Assembly: GCF_014651055.1 (NCBI RefSeq)
Contig: NZ_BMWD01000006.1
Span: 195,792-259,791 of the forward strand
DNA length: 64,000 nt
Direction: 5' to 3'
Source of the DNA: Streptomyces fructofermentans
GTDB lineage: Bacteria; Actinomycetota; Actinomycetes; Streptomycetales; Streptomycetaceae
Each line of letters begins with the position of its first letter. The first letter of the stretch is position 1. Of the stretch, positions 16,867-25,564 are shown piece by piece. Below the pieces are notes generated by a model, which worked only from the letters and a program-made list of their open reading frames with translations, was not told the DNA's origin and did not search any database. The position numbers were made by a program, and so were the translations under genes.

Positions 16867-17457
16867 ATGACCGATCACACACCCCGCGCGACCGGCCGCC
16901 CACTGCTGGACCTGGTCGAGGTCGAGGCGCTGGCCCGTACCGCGCACGCCGCCCAGAGGGACAAGGCGGGCCGGCCGTACACCGAGCACCTGAGGGCCGT
17001 GGCCGACGGCGTGCGGGCGCGCGGCGGCGACGAGGACCAGATCGCGGCGGCCTGGCTGCACGACGCGGTGGAGGACGGGGCGCTCACCGAGGAGTGGCTG
17101 CGCGGCGCAGCCCTGTCCGGGCGGACGAAGGAGATCGTGCTCGCCCTCACCAAGCGGGCGGGCGAGCCCCTGGAGGCGTACGCGGGGCGTGTGCTCGCCA
17201 CCCCTGGAGCCCTGATGGTCAAGGAGTCCGACCTCGCCCACAACGCGGACCCGGTCCGGCTCGCGGTCCTGGACGGGGCGACCCGCGACCGCCTGGCCCG
17301 GAAGTACGCGCGGATGCGCGAACTCCTGGGCCAAGCGGGGGAGTCGGAGCGGGGGCCGGCCGGGAGGGCCTCCGCGGGGTCCCGCCCGGCCGGCGGGGCC
17401 GGGAGCGGACTCCCGGCCCCGCCGGGCGGAGCGCGCGACCGCGCGGACGGGTCCTAG
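16867..17457 (+). CDS. HD-domain metal-dependent phosphohydrolase, small alarmone-hydrolase-like
   Basis: This is a 196-residue cytoplasmic protein. Residues about 14-150 have the SpoT/RelA-type hydrolase pattern: AHAAQRDKAGRPYTEHL, then the HD pair in AAWLHDAVEDG and KESDLAHNAD corresponding to the K-x-x-D-x-x-HN motif. This arrangement is shared with small alarmone hydrolases of the MESH1 type, which cleave the 3'-pyrophosphate of (p)ppGpp; other nucleotide substrates are equally possible. The C-terminal 45 residues are Gly/Ala/Pro-rich and likely disordered. The start has no ribosome site and sits 6 nt after CACACT, suggesting a leaderless mRNA. Its stop codon overlaps that of the convergent acyltransferase gene. 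Confidence 0.78.
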   Translation: MTDHTPRATGRPLLDLVEVEALARTAHAAQRDKAGRPYTEHLRAVADGVRARGGDEDQIAAAWLHDAVEDGALTEEWLRGAALSGRTKEIVLALTKRAGEPLEAYAGRVLATPGALMVKESDLAHNADPVRLAVLDGATRDRLARKYARMRELLGQAGESERGPAGRASAGSRPAGGAGSGLPAPPGGARDRADGS

Positions 17458-18632
17458 GACCTGGCCCGTTCGCGGGCCAGCTCCGCCGCGTCCCGCTTGA
17501 ACGCCCACTCCATCTTCGGCTCCATCGCGAATCGGAACATCCGCTGGACCGGCGGGGTGCACAGCACGGTGATCAGTGTCGCGGCGAAGACCGTCAGGAA
17601 GATCTCGCCGAGCGGCTGGTGCAGCCAGGTGTAGTCGTCGTACCAGCCCCAGAAGCGGGAGCCCTTGGCGAGGAAGCCGTGCAGCAGGTAGCCGTACAGC
17701 GTGCCCGCGCCGAGCACCGTGAACCACGTCCTGCGGCCCGGCACCCAGGCGAAGAAGCAGGAGGTGAGGACCAGCGAGGAGCCGAACAGCGCGAGCGTCA
17801 TCACGAGGCCCGCCCACCACGGGGCACCCAGCTCCTGGGCGCTGTCGCGGTGGTAGAACCACGCGGAGTTCATCCGCGGGCCCGCCCAGTACGCGAACAG
17901 CAGCGCCACCGCGAAGACCGGCACCGACAGGATCCGGACCTCGCGGCGCCGCAGCAGCTGGAAGTGCTCGGGCTTCATGAAGAGGCCCACGACGAAGAAG
18001 GGCAGGAACTGCAGGACCCGCTGGAGGTCCAGGTCGTCGCCGATGTCGGGGGAGACGGAGGCGAGGACCGCGACGGCGAGCGCGAGCGGCACCGGCCAGC
18101 GCACGACCTTCCACAGCGGGACGGTCATCCGCCACACGAACAGCGCGACCAGGAACCACGTCAGGTACCAGGGGTCGAGCAGGCTGATCGGGTGGCTGGG
18201 GTCGTCGTCGGCCCACCGCTTGAAGAGGGAGTACGCCACCTCGAAGAGGACGTACGGCACGGCGACGCCCGTGACGAGCCTGCGCAGCCGGTCGGGGCGC
18301 ATGTCGAAACTGCGGGAGAAGTAGCCGGAGATGAGGATGAACGCCGGCATGTGGAAGGTGTAGACGACCATGTAGAGCGCCTCAGCGGCGCGGCTGTGGT
18401 CGGTCAGCGGCTCCCACGCGTGGCCCATCGCCACGAACACGATCGCCAGGTACTTGGCGTTGTCGAAGAAGGCGTCCCGCTGCTTGACGGGTGCGGTGCC
18501 CGGAGCGGCGGCGGTGTTTGACCCCGGCCGGTGCGAGGTACGCGGACTCGGCACTCCCCGTGCCGGTTCCGGTGTCTCTGCCGGTGGGAGCGGAGTCCTC
18601 CCGTGGCCGTGAGGACGGAGCGAGTTCGTCAC
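17454..18632 (-). CDS. acyltransferase family 3 membrane protein (fucose 4-O-acetylase-like)
   Basis: This is an integral membrane O-acyltransferase of 392 residues with about ten helices. After a Pro-rich cytoplasmic N-terminus (about 50 residues), the enzyme signature appears in FFDNAKYLAIVFVAMGHAWE, with the conserved His, and in YTFHMPAFILISGYFSRSF. Such proteins acylate sugars or cell-surface glycans using cytoplasmic acyl-CoA; the target is unknown. The last codons (ELARERARS) are charged. The stop TAG lies in a CTAG shared with the stop of the convergent HD gene, so the two transcripts must overlap. Confidence 0.85.
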   Translation of the reverse strand: MTNSLRPHGHGRTPLPPAETPEPARGVPSPRTSHRPGSNTAAAPGTAPVKQRDAFFDNAKYLAIVFVAMGHAWEPLTDHSRAAEALYMVVYTFHMPAFILISGYFSRSFDMRPDRLRRLVTGVAVPYVLFEVAYSLFKRWADDDPSHPISLLDPWYLTWFLVALFVWRMTVPLWKVVRWPVPLALAVAVLASVSPDIGDDLDLQRVLQFLPFFVVGLFMKPEHFQLLRRREVRILSVPVFAVALLFAYWAGPRMNSAWFYHRDSAQELGAPWWAGLVMTLALFGSSLVLTSCFFAWVPGRRTWFTVLGAGTLYGYLLHGFLAKGSRFWGWYDDYTWLHQPLGEIFLTVFAATLITVLCTPPVQRMFRFAMEPKMEWAFKRDAAELARERARS

Positions 18633-19200
18633 AGACCCTCCCGCCAGGAACCGCGGGAGTCGATCCGGGACCTCGCTGCGCGTGCGGGGGACGAGGCAGC
18701 GTAGAACATCTGAGGGACCCTAGCGTTGTCTGTGGGATTCCGTAAAACCCCTGGGGTGAATCCTGCTTATCGCTGCCCGCCTACCCCGGATTCGGGGAAG
18801 TCAACATGATGATCCTCAACCTGATTTCCGTACCACCAGAGGGCGTTACGTCCTGACTCGTCATGACGTAACGGTGCATAACGCCCGCGGGGGACTCTGG
18901 TGGAATGTCCGGTTCATTGGCCTTTGGTCGCCGGTCCACCGGCCCGCCCGATGTGCCTGTGGCAACAATTCGAATTGCCTGCGAACAGGTTGTGTGGACA
19001 CGGAAACGATCATCCTGAATTCCCGTACGGGGGGTGTCTCGAATTGTCGTGCGGAGAGCCGTCGTTCGCGGCCGCGGCCCGATGGATGCCTCACCCGCCG
19101 CATAGGCGGGGCCTGTTGGTGGCACGATGGTTCTGGCGGGGGTGTGCGGGGCTGCACCTCCGGGCCGGGAGAGCGGACCGACCGTAGGGTGTGATCAGTT
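18633..19200. other. AT-richer gene-poor region before small membrane protein gene
   Basis: About 570 bp with clearly lower GC than its surroundings from 18720 on. It holds a nested inverted repeat (annotated separately), no convincing gene and no tRNA or known riboswitch motif. Open frames here do not have Streptomyces-like third-position composition. TAGGGT at 19184-19189 is a plausible -10 for the gene at 19201. Confidence 0.5.
18833..18903. repeat. nested, mutually exclusive inverted repeats
   Basis: An outer 9-bp pair CCACCAGAG (18833-18841) / CTCTGGTGG (18895-18903) encloses two competing inner pairs: CGTTACGTC (18844-18852) with GACGTAACG (18865-18873), and GGGCGTTA (18841-18848) with TAACGCCC (18879-18886). 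All arms are perfect. The layout could be a structured RNA or a compound operator. Confidence 0.7.
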
Positions 19201-19395
19201 GTGGCCATTTCGCTGTCAGTGGTGCTGCTGTTGGCGATCATCCTCGTGGTGTTGATACGAGGCGGATCGATCAAGGCGGGGCCGGCTGTAGTCGCCGTGC
19301 TCTTCGGCTTCTTCCTTGCCTCCACGGGCATGGCGGACGACATCCAGCGCTTCCTCAACTCGATAGCGGAGACCATCAACTCGATCCAGTTCTGA
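19201..19395 (+). CDS. conserved small membrane protein (64 aa)
   Basis: This 64-residue protein starts at a GTG and has two hydrophobic segments: MAISLSVVLLLAIILVVLI (residues 1-19) and AGPAVVAVLFGFFLASTGM (about 26-44). A short amphipathic tail follows (DDIQRFLNSIAETINSI). Codon composition is typical of the host. Close homologues are recalled in many streptomycetes, also linked to conjugative elements, but this could not be searched. The gene sits alone, upstream of two tRNA genes. Function is unknown. Confidence 0.72.
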   Translation: MAISLSVVLLLAIILVVLIRGGSIKAGPAVVAVLFGFFLASTGMADDIQRFLNSIAETINSIQF

Positions 19396-19823
19396 CCCGA
19401 GGGCTTCGCGGGAACCGGTGACGAGCGGGCCTCGCGCGAGGCGACCCCGGCGCGAGAGGCCCCGCCCGGCGGCCCGCCGCGCTCCGCCCGGGGCGCCGGT
19501 CGCCCGCGGACGCGGCGGGGGCGAAGGTCGCCGTCAACAAGGCGGACCCCGGCCCACCCGGCGACGGCCCGTGCGACGCGGACCCCGCACCCCGATCCGG
19601 TGGCGGCGCACCCTTCGGCCCGGCGGCACGCACTCCTGCTTCCGGTGTGAGGCCCCACGGCGCCCGACTCCTCGCCGGGCGGTACGGAGAGTCACCGGCA
19701 GTGGCGCACGGCGAACTGAACGGCCGCCCGCGCGGCGGTGGCGCACGGCGACCGGAGCCGACGGGCCGCGAACGGGAGCGGCGGACCCCGCCGGAGCGCG
19801 GGGGACAGGCCCCGGAACGACAA
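19396..19823. other. gene-free GC-rich region
   Basis: About 430 bp between the small membrane protein gene and the tRNA-Gly terminator. Open frames on both strands are Arg/Pro/Ala-rich read-throughs without a ribosome site. Nothing else is recognised. Confidence 0.5.
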
Positions 19824-19858
19824 GAGCCAGGCAGAGGAAGTGATCTCTGACCTGGCTC
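19824..19858 (-). terminator. tRNA-Gly terminator
   Basis: On the minus strand, GAGCCAGG plus CAGAG arms pair across an 8-nt loop with a single bulged base (19824-19836 with 19845-19858). It lies 12 bp after the 3' end of tRNA-Gly. Confidence 0.75.
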
Positions 19859-19870
19859 TACGTCTTTTGG

Positions 19871-19941
19871 AGCGGGCGACGGGAATCGAACCCGCGTAGC
19901 TAGTTTGGAAGACTAGTGCTCTACCATTGAGCTACGCCCGC
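19871..19941 (-). tRNA. tRNA-Gly (anticodon TCC)
   Basis: A complete 71-nt cloverleaf reads on the minus strand. The acceptor stem is GCGGGCG/CGCCCGC with discriminator T, the D stem GCTC/GAGC, and the anticodon stem CTAGT/ACTAG around CTTCCAA, giving anticodon TCC. The T loop is TTCGATT. CCA is not encoded. Confidence 0.97.
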
Positions 19942-20094
19942 GCGGAGTGCGCCGCAGGTCAGTGACGCGCGGCACGAATGCATCGTAGCGGGTCGGAGCC
20001 CCTCCCCGCACACCCCCTCCCGGTGTGCCGAAGTACCCCGGGAAATGCGGGAGTGGTGCTGTCTGCGGGCATGTACCCTACGTGTCGCACCAGA

Positions 20095-20171
20095 CGGGGT
20101 GTGGCGCAGCTTGGTAGCGCGTCCGCTTTGGGAGCGGAAGGCCGTGGGTTCAAATCCCGCCACCCCGACCA
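20095..20171 (+). tRNA. tRNA-Pro (anticodon TGG), CCA encoded
   Basis: A complete tRNA with acceptor stem CGGGGTG/CACCCCG, discriminator A and an encoded CCA end (20169-20171). The anticodon stem TCCGC/GCGGA holds TTTGGGA (anticodon TGG) and the T arm is GTGGG TTCAAAT CCCGC. A related tRNA-Pro gene is the integration site of the Streptomyces element pSAM2, but no integrase or duplicated att site is visible here. Confidence 0.97.
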
Positions 20172-20373
20172 CCGCGCCGGACCACCGGCGAGATCGTCTT
20201 TTGGGGCGTGTACCGGCTGCGGCTAGTATGCAAACTGCGCGCCCGTGTGTCTGCATTGTTACGACGTCTCGAAGACGTCTCTCAAGGGCCGCTAAATCCG
20301 CTGAGGCTCGGCCGTACCCGGCACGAGGACATCGGCAGAACCCAGAGAAGTCAGCCCCCAAGGAGACCGAACC

Positions 20374-21783
20374 GTGAAGAGCGCCGTGGAGACCCTGAAC
20401 CCGACCCGGGTTCGGCTCAGCATCGAGGTGCCCTTCGAGGAGCTCAAGGACAGCCTCGACGCGGCGTACAAGAAGATCAACCAGCAGGTCACGGTGAAGG
20501 GCTTCCGGAAGGGCAAGATCCCGGCGCGCGTCATCGACCAGCGGTTCGGTCGCGGCGCCGTGCTCGAAGAGGCCGTCAATGACGCGCTCCCGAAGTTCTA
20601 CACCGAAGCGGTCAACGAGGCCGAGCTGAACGTCCTCGGCCAGCCCGAGGTCGACATCACCGAGCTGAAGGACGGCGAGACGCTGAACTTCACCGCCGAG
20701 GTCGACGTCCGCCCGACCATCGAGATCCCGGACTACTCCGGCATCGAGGTCGAGGTCGACGCGGTCGAGGTCGGCGACGAGGACGTCGACAAGGCCGTCA
20801 CCGAGCTGCGCGAGCGCTTCGCCTCGACCTCCCCGGTCGAGCGTGCCGCCGAGGACGGCGACGTCGTGACCCTCGACCTCGAGGCCAAGGTCGACGGCGA
20901 GGTCCTGGAGGACGGCGTCGCGAGCGGCGTGTCCTACACCATCGGCTCCGGCGAGCTGCTGGACGGCATCGACGAGGCCGTGAAGGGCCTGGAGGCCGGC
21001 GGCGAGGCCACCTTCGCCTCCGAGCTGAAGGGCGGCTCGGCGGCCGGCAAGGAGGCCGAGGTCACCGTCAAGGTCACCCAGGTCGCCGCCCGTGAACTGC
21101 CCGAGCTGGACGACGAGTTCGCGCAGCTCGCCTCCGAGTTCGACACCCTTGAGGAGCTGCGCGCGGACAGCCGCAAGCGCCTCGAGAACATGAAGCAGTA
21201 CGACCAGGCCACGCAGGCCCAGGAGCGCGTCCTGGAGAAGCTGCTGGAGCTCGTCGAGGTGCCCGTCCCCGAGAAGCTGCTCGAGGACGAGATCAACACC
21301 CGCAAGCACAACCTGGAGCACCACCAGCTCGGCCAGATGGGTATCGACATCGAGAAGTACCTCGAGATCCAGGGCAAGACGGCCGAGGAGTTCGACGCCG
21401 AGACCAAGGAAGCGGCCGTCAAGGGCATCAAGACCCAGTTCGTCCTCGACGAGCTGGTCAACAAGGAGAAGCTGAACGTCAACCAGGAGGAGCTCACCGA
21501 GCACCTCATGCGGCGCGCAGCCTCCTCCGGCATGTCCCCCGACCAGTTCGCCCAGGCCGTCGTCGAGGGCGGCCAGGTCCCGATGCTCGTCGGCGAGGTC
21601 GCCCGCGGCAAGGCGCTCGCCGTGGTCGTCGAGTCCGCCACCGTCAAGGACACGAACGGCGAGATCGTGGACCTGGACGACGAGGACGGCGAGGACGGCG
21701 AGGACGGCGTCTCCGCCGAGGGCTCGTCCGAGGACGCCGCCGAGGAGGCCCCCGAGGCCGCCCAGGACAAGTCCGAGGCCTGA
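20374..21783 (+). CDS. tig: trigger factor
   Basis: This ribosome-associated chaperone has peptidyl-prolyl isomerase activity and meets nascent chains at the exit tunnel. It has 469 residues from GTG 20374 with AAGGAG upstream. Residues 1-110 form the ribosome-binding domain, with the L23-contact loop [14 protein letters not shown] at about 40-53. The FKBP-type domain follows ([17 protein letters not shown], then [14 protein letters not shown]), then the helical C-terminal substrate arms. A strongly acidic tail ([13 protein letters not shown]) extends beyond the E. coli protein. It lies just upstream of the clp genes but is closed by its own terminator. Confidence 0.97.
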   Translation: MKSAVETLNPTRVRLSIEVPFEELKDSLDAAYKKINQQVTVKGFRKGKIPARVIDQRFGRGAVLEEAVNDALPKFYTEAVNEAELNVLGQPEVDITELKDGETLNFTAEVDVRPTIEIPDYSGIEVEVDAVEVGDEDVDKAVTELRERFASTSPVERAAEDGDVVTLDLEAKVDGEVLEDGVASGVSYTIGSGELLDGIDEAVKGLEAGGEATFASELKGGSAAGKEAEVTVKVTQVAARELPELDDEFAQLASEFDTLEELRADSRKRLENMKQYDQATQAQERVLEKLLELVEVPVPEKLLEDEINTRKHNLEHHQLGQMGIDIEKYLEIQGKTAEEFDAETKEAAVKGIKTQFVLDELVNKEKLNVNQEELTEHLMRRAASSGMSPDQFAQAVVEGGQVPMLVGEVARGKALAVVVESATVKDTNGEIVDLDDEDGEDGEDGVSAEGSSEDAAEEAPEAAQDKSEA

Positions 21784-21804
21784 CCGGCCCCGCTCGCACG
21801 CCCC

Positions 21805-21842
21805 GGCGGGCCCCCTGGACCTCTGCGTCCAGGGGGCCCGCC
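21805..21842 (+). terminator. tig terminator
   Basis: A perfect 16-bp stem (21805-21820 with 21827-21842) with a 6-nt loop, followed by a T-containing run (GTCGTTTCG), 21 bp after the tig stop. Confidence 0.92.
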
Positions 21843-22041
21843 GTCGTTTCGGGCCGTACGGGCCGTACGGCCCCTGCGGGTTCCGGGTCCTCAGGGCCGG
21901 GACGCCGCGAGAACGGCCCGTGCCGCCCCGTGCCGCCCGCGGACGGGGGTGAGGACGCCCCGGCGCCCGGGCGGCGCGACGCGCGGTTCCCCAGTCCCGT
22001 ACGGGGCTTGCGGCCGTTCCCGTCCGACCACGGAGCGCATG

Positions 22042-22055
22042 CGCTCACAGCGAAC
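22042..22055. promoter_or_regulatory. ClgR-type operator upstream of clpP1
   Basis: Read on the minus strand, this site is GTTCGCTGTGAGCG, which fits the published Streptomyces ClgR consensus GTTCGCYNNNNGCG at every defined position. It overlaps the 14-bp palindrome GAGCGCATGCGCTC (22033-22046). ClgR activates clpP1-clpP2 in S. lividans, and the site is 165 bp before the clpP1 start. The rest of the 377-bp gap 21843-22219 has no gene; the clpP1 promoter must lie just downstream. Confidence 0.75.
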
Positions 22056-22219
22056 AGTCACCTCTGCGGGATTCTCTGGAGGGACCAGCGCGTTAGGGTC
22101 CATGAGTACGAGGGCAGGGGAGTCCCCGGAGCCGTCCGACGCGGCGCGCACAGGGGCCCCACGCCCCGGCAGAACACGTGAGACGGCCCGGCGCCGTCGT
22201 AAGACGAGCAGGTGGATAC

Positions 22220-22837
22220 GTGACGAATCTGATGCCCACAGCCGCCGGCGACCCCATCGGTGGTGGCCTCGGCGACCAGGTCTACAACCGGCTGCTCGGC
22301 GAGCGGATCATCTTCCTCGGCCAGGCGGTCGACGACGACATCGCCAACAAGATCACGGCGCAGCTGTTGCTCCTTGCCTCCGACCCGGAGAAGGACATCT
22401 ACCTCTACATCAACAGCCCCGGCGGCTCGATCACCGCCGGCATGGCGATCTACGACACCATGCAGTACATCAAGAACGACGTGGTGACGATCGCCATGGG
22501 CATGGCTGCCTCCATGGGGCAGTTCCTGCTGAGCGCGGGTACTCCCGGCAAGCGCTTCGCGCTGCCGAACGCGGAGATCCTGATCCACCAGCCCTCGGCC
22601 GGCCTCGCCGGCTCCGCGTCGGACATCAAGATCCACGCCGAGCGGCTGCTGCACACCAAGAAGCGGATGGCGGAGCTGACCGCCTTCCACACCGGCCAGA
22701 CGGTGGAGCAGGTCACCCGCGACTCGGACCGCGACCGGTGGTTCGACCCGCTGGAGGCCAAGGAGTACGGCCTCATCGACGACATCATGCCCACCGCTGC
22801 CGCGATGCCTGGCGGCGGCGGCACCGGGGCGGCCTAG
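22220..22837 (+). CDS. clpP1: ATP-dependent Clp protease proteolytic subunit 1
   Basis: This is a serine peptidase subunit of the Clp barrel, 205 residues from GTG 22220 (AGGTGG upstream). A further GTG at 22178 would add an Arg-rich extension with no family match. The catalytic triad is Ser98 in GMAASMGQF, His123 in [10 protein letters not shown] and Asp172 in DSDRDRW. The chamber helix [17 protein letters not shown] is intact. It is followed 78 bp later by clpP2. Streptomyces ClpP1 and ClpP2 are made together and affect differentiation. Control by ClgR is suggested by the upstream site. Confidence 0.96.
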   Translation: MTNLMPTAAGDPIGGGLGDQVYNRLLGERIIFLGQAVDDDIANKITAQLLLLASDPEKDIYLYINSPGGSITAGMAIYDTMQYIKNDVVTIAMGMAASMGQFLLSAGTPGKRFALPNAEILIHQPSAGLAGSASDIKIHAERLLHTKKRMAELTAFHTGQTVEQVTRDSDRDRWFDPLEAKEYGLIDDIMPTAAAMPGGGGTGAA

Positions 22838-22915
22838 GTCGGCGTAGACCGACGCAAGCCCCTCCGAGCCCCCAGCCGACCGCCTCAGCCATTTTCAGGC
22901 TCTCCAGGAGACACA

Positions 22916-23596
22916 GTGAACGACTTCCCCGGCAGCGGCCTCTACGCCCGCACAGAGGCCGAGTACACCGGCCCTCGCGCGGAGTCCCGCTACGTCATCC
23001 CGCGTTTCGTCGAGCGCACCTCGCAGGGCGTCCGTGAGTACGACCCGTACGCGAAGTTGTTCGAGGAGCGCGTGATCTTCCTCGGCGTGCAGATCGACGA
23101 CGCCTCCGCCAACGACGTCATGGCGCAGCTGCTGTGCCTGGAGTCGATGGACCCCGACCGTGACATCTCGGTCTACATCAACAGCCCCGGCGGCTCGTTC
23201 ACGGCCCTCACGGCCATCTACGACACGATGCAGTTCGTGAAGCCGGACGTCCAGACGGTGTGCATGGGCCAGGCCGCCTCGGCCGCCGCGATTCTTCTGG
23301 CGGCCGGTACACCGGGCAAGCGCATGGCTCTTCCCAACGCGCGCGTGCTGATCCACCAGCCCTACAGCGAGACGGGTCGCGGGCAGGTCTCCGACCTCGA
23401 GATCGCGGCCAACGAGATCCTCCGGATGCGCGGTCAGCTCGAAGACATGCTGGCCAAGCACTCGACGACGCCCATCGAAAAGATCCGCGAGGACATCGAG
23501 CGCGACAAGATCCTGACGGCCGAGGACGCGCTCGCGTACGGCCTGATCGACCAGATCATCTCGACCCGGAAGATGAACAACGCCGCGGTCGCGTGA
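22916..23596 (+). CDS. clpP2: ATP-dependent Clp protease proteolytic subunit 2
   Basis: This is the second ClpP subunit, 226 residues from GTG 22916 preceded by CCAGGAGA. The N-terminus is about 20 residues longer than ClpP1 and contains a probable propeptide around [13 protein letters not shown]. The triad is Ser122 in [11 protein letters not shown], His147 in [11 protein letters not shown] and an Asp near 197 in EDIERDKIL. The paired genes suggest a mixed ClpP1P2 particle as in other actinobacteria. A hairpin separates it from clpX, so clpX may have its own promoter or partial read-through. Confidence 0.96.
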   Translation: MNDFPGSGLYARTEAEYTGPRAESRYVIPRFVERTSQGVREYDPYAKLFEERVIFLGVQIDDASANDVMAQLLCLESMDPDRDISVYINSPGGSFTALTAIYDTMQFVKPDVQTVCMGQAASAAAILLAAGTPGKRMALPNARVLIHQPYSETGRGQVSDLEIAANEILRMRGQLEDMLAKHSTTPIEKIREDIERDKILTAEDALAYGLIDQIISTRKMNNAAVA

Positions 23597-23626
23597 CGCA
23601 GCGCTGTATCGTCTGCCGCTCCTTGA

Positions 23627-23652
23627 CGCGGTTCACGTCAAAGTGAACCGCG
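23627..23652 (+). terminator. hairpin between clpP2 and clpX
   Basis: A perfect 10-bp stem, CGCGGTTCAC (23627-23636) and GTGAACCGCG (23643-23652), with loop GTCAAA, 30 bp after clpP2. It may be an intercistronic terminator that lowers clpX read-through, or an operator because of its symmetry. Confidence 0.65.
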
Positions 23653-23756
23653 CCAAGGGGGGCCCGGACGGGGGGCCGGGCAAGGTACCGTCGGACATAA
23701 GGCAGCACCAGGAGCCGCTGGACCTAGGCGTCTCCCAGGCGAAGGGGAAGCACACC

Positions 23757-25043
23757 GTGGCACGCATCGGTGACGGCGGCGATCTGCTCAAGTGCTCGTT
23801 CTGCGGCAAGAGCCAGAAGCAGGTCAAGAAGCTCATCGCAGGCCCTGGTGTGTACATCTGCGACGAGTGCATCGATCTCTGCAACGAGATCATCGAGGAA
23901 GAGCTCGCGGAGACGAGCGAGGTCCGCTGGGAGGAACTGCCCAAGCCTCGTGAGATCTACGAGTTCCTCGAGGGGTACGTCGTGGGCCAGGAGGCCGCGA
24001 AGAAGGCCCTCTCGGTCGCGGTGTACAACCACTACAAGCGGGTCCAGGCCGGCGAGAACAGCGCGGGCCAGAACCGCGAGGACGCCATCGAGTTGGCGAA
24101 GTCCAACATCCTGCTCCTCGGTCCGACGGGTTCCGGCAAGACACTTCTCGCCCAGACCCTGGCCCGCATGCTCAACGTCCCGTTCGCCATCGCGGACGCG
24201 ACGGCGCTGACGGAGGCGGGCTATGTCGGCGAGGACGTCGAGAACATCCTGCTGAAGCTCATCCAGGCCGCCGACTACGACGTCAAGAAGGCCGAGACGG
24301 GCATCATCTACATCGACGAGATCGACAAGGTGGCCCGCAAGAGCGAGAACCCGTCGATCACGCGCGACGTCTCCGGCGAGGGCGTCCAGCAGGCTCTGCT
24401 GAAGATCCTGGAGGGCACCACGGCCTCGGTCCCGCCGCAGGGCGGACGCAAGCACCCGCACCAGGAGTTCATCCAGATCGACACGACGAACGTGCTGTTC
24501 ATCGTGGGCGGTGCCTTCGCCGGCCTGGAGAAGATCGTCGAGTCCCGCGCGGGTGCCAAGGGCATCGGCTTCGGCGCGACGATCCGCTCGAAGAAGGAGC
24601 TGGAGGCGAAGGACCGGTTCGAGGACGTCATGCCCGAGGACCTGGTGAAGTTCGGCATGATCCCGGAGTTCATCGGCCGCCTCCCGGTCATCACCTCGGT
24701 CCACAACCTCGACCGCGAGGCGCTCCTCCAGATCCTGGTCGAGCCGCGCAACGCGCTGGTCAAGCAGTACCAGCGCCTCTTCGAACTCGACGGTGTGGAG
24801 CTGGACTTCGAGCGCGAGGCGCTGGAGGCCATCGCCGACCAGGCCATCCTCCGCCAGACCGGCGCGCGCGGCCTGCGCGCCATCATGGAAGAGGTCCTGC
24901 AGGCGGTGATGTACGAGGTCCCGTCCCGCAAGGACGTGGCCCGTGTCGTCATCACCTCGGAGGTCGTCCGCTCCAACGTGAACCCGACCCTCATCCCGCG
25001 CGACGCGCGGGGCCGGGGCCCGGGCGAGCAGAAGACGGCGTAA
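23757..25043 (+). CDS. clpX: ATP-dependent Clp protease ATP-binding subunit ClpX
   Basis: This AAA+ unfoldase feeds substrates to ClpP. It has 428 residues from GTG 23757 (GAAGGGGA upstream); the in-frame GTG at 23643 lies inside the hairpin and was rejected. The N-terminal zinc-binding domain has [17 protein letters not shown] then CDECIDLC (about residues 13-44). Walker A is GPTGSGKT near 122, Walker [10 protein letters not shown] near 183, and the ClpP-docking IGF loop lies in [10 protein letters not shown] near 268. Arginine finger and sensor 2 regions ([27 protein letters not shown]) are intact. Confidence 0.97.
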   Translation: MARIGDGGDLLKCSFCGKSQKQVKKLIAGPGVYICDECIDLCNEIIEEELAETSEVRWEELPKPREIYEFLEGYVVGQEAAKKALSVAVYNHYKRVQAGENSAGQNREDAIELAKSNILLLGPTGSGKTLLAQTLARMLNVPFAIADATALTEAGYVGEDVENILLKLIQAADYDVKKAETGIIYIDEIDKVARKSENPSITRDVSGEGVQQALLKILEGTTASVPPQGGRKHPHQEFIQIDTTNVLFIVGGAFAGLEKIVESRAGAKGIGFGATIRSKKELEAKDRFEDVMPEDLVKFGMIPEFIGRLPVITSVHNLDREALLQILVEPRNALVKQYQRLFELDGVELDFEREALEAIADQAILRQTGARGLRAIMEEVLQAVMYEVPSRKDVARVVITSEVVRSNVNPTLIPRDARGRGPGEQKTA

Positions 25044-25056
25044 GCGGGTTTCGTCA

Positions 25057-25099
25057 GCCGAGGGGACACCCGACGATGCAGGTCGGGTGTCCCCTCGGC
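25057..25099 (+). terminator. clpX terminator
   Basis: A perfect 18-bp stem (25057-25074 with 25082-25099) and 7-nt loop begins 14 bp after the clpX stop. Confidence 0.93.
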
Positions 25100-25241
25100 C
25101 TATGCCCCGGTCGATCTTCGCCTGGATCAAGCCAGCTCACGATGCGTACCTTGGTGCCATGCACTCGCTGTTTGATCTCGTGACCTCCGTCAGGGGTGAC
25201 CGCCCTGCGACGCAAACAAGACGGAGGGACAGGACACGAGG

Positions 25242-25493
25242 ATGAAACGAGCGCTGGCGGCGGCTGGTTTGACTGCGGCGGCGGTGGTGGTGCCGCTTAT
25301 GACCGCGGCGCCGGCACAGGCGAGCGCAGCGGACTGCCGGAACTATCTGGCGAGCCGGGGCTACGTCGTTGGTCCGAAGGTCACGGCGGCGTGTGCGCAG
25401 ACCGGGCTCACCGGCTACCAGGCCTGCGTCCAGAGGCTTTTGAACATCGATGTGCGGTCCGAGCACGCCCTGATTGCGTGCAATAAGCGCTGA
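25242..25493 (+). CDS. small secreted four-cysteine protein
   Basis: An 83-residue protein with a clear Sec signal peptide: MKRALAAAGLTAAAVVVPLM then AAPAQA, with cleavage expected near residue 28. The mature part, about 55 residues, has four Cys (ADCRNY, TAACAQ, YQACVQ, IACNKR) that could form two disulphides, and a repeated helix pattern around NYLASRGYVVG and LTGYQACVQRLL. The start ATG follows AGGACACGAGG. It stands between two hairpins as a single gene. No family was recognised; a small exported structural or signalling protein is one possibility. Confidence 0.75.
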   Translation: MKRALAAAGLTAAAVVVPLMTAAPAQASAADCRNYLASRGYVVGPKVTAACAQTGLTGYQACVQRLLNIDVRSEHALIACNKR

Positions 25494-25518
25494 TCGTGAC
25501 TTCGGATCGCTGACCTGG

Positions 25519-25549
25519 GGGGTCCTGGTCGACCGCTGACCAGGACCCC
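25519..25549. terminator. bidirectional terminator, secreted protein / membrane protein
   Basis: A perfect 12-bp stem GGGGTCCTGGTC/GACCAGGACCCC (25519-25530 with 25538-25549), 7-nt loop, between two convergent genes. Confidence 0.85.
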
Positions 25550-25564
25550 TGTGTCGGTGCTTCG

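Noticed and set aside
18633..20171. Integrative element at the tRNA genes
   Set aside because: No integrase, excisionase, replication gene or duplicated tRNA 3' end is present; only lower GC and one small membrane protein gene.
22100..23037. Long plus-strand frame starting before clpP1 and overlapping clpP1 and clpP2
   Set aside because: Arg/Pro/His-rich shadow of the clp genes in another frame.
23643..23756. Upstream GTG giving a 466-residue ClpX
   Set aside because: The GTG is in the arm of a perfect hairpin, and the added 38 residues do not belong to the known ClpX N-terminus; GTG 23757 gives the normal 428-residue length.
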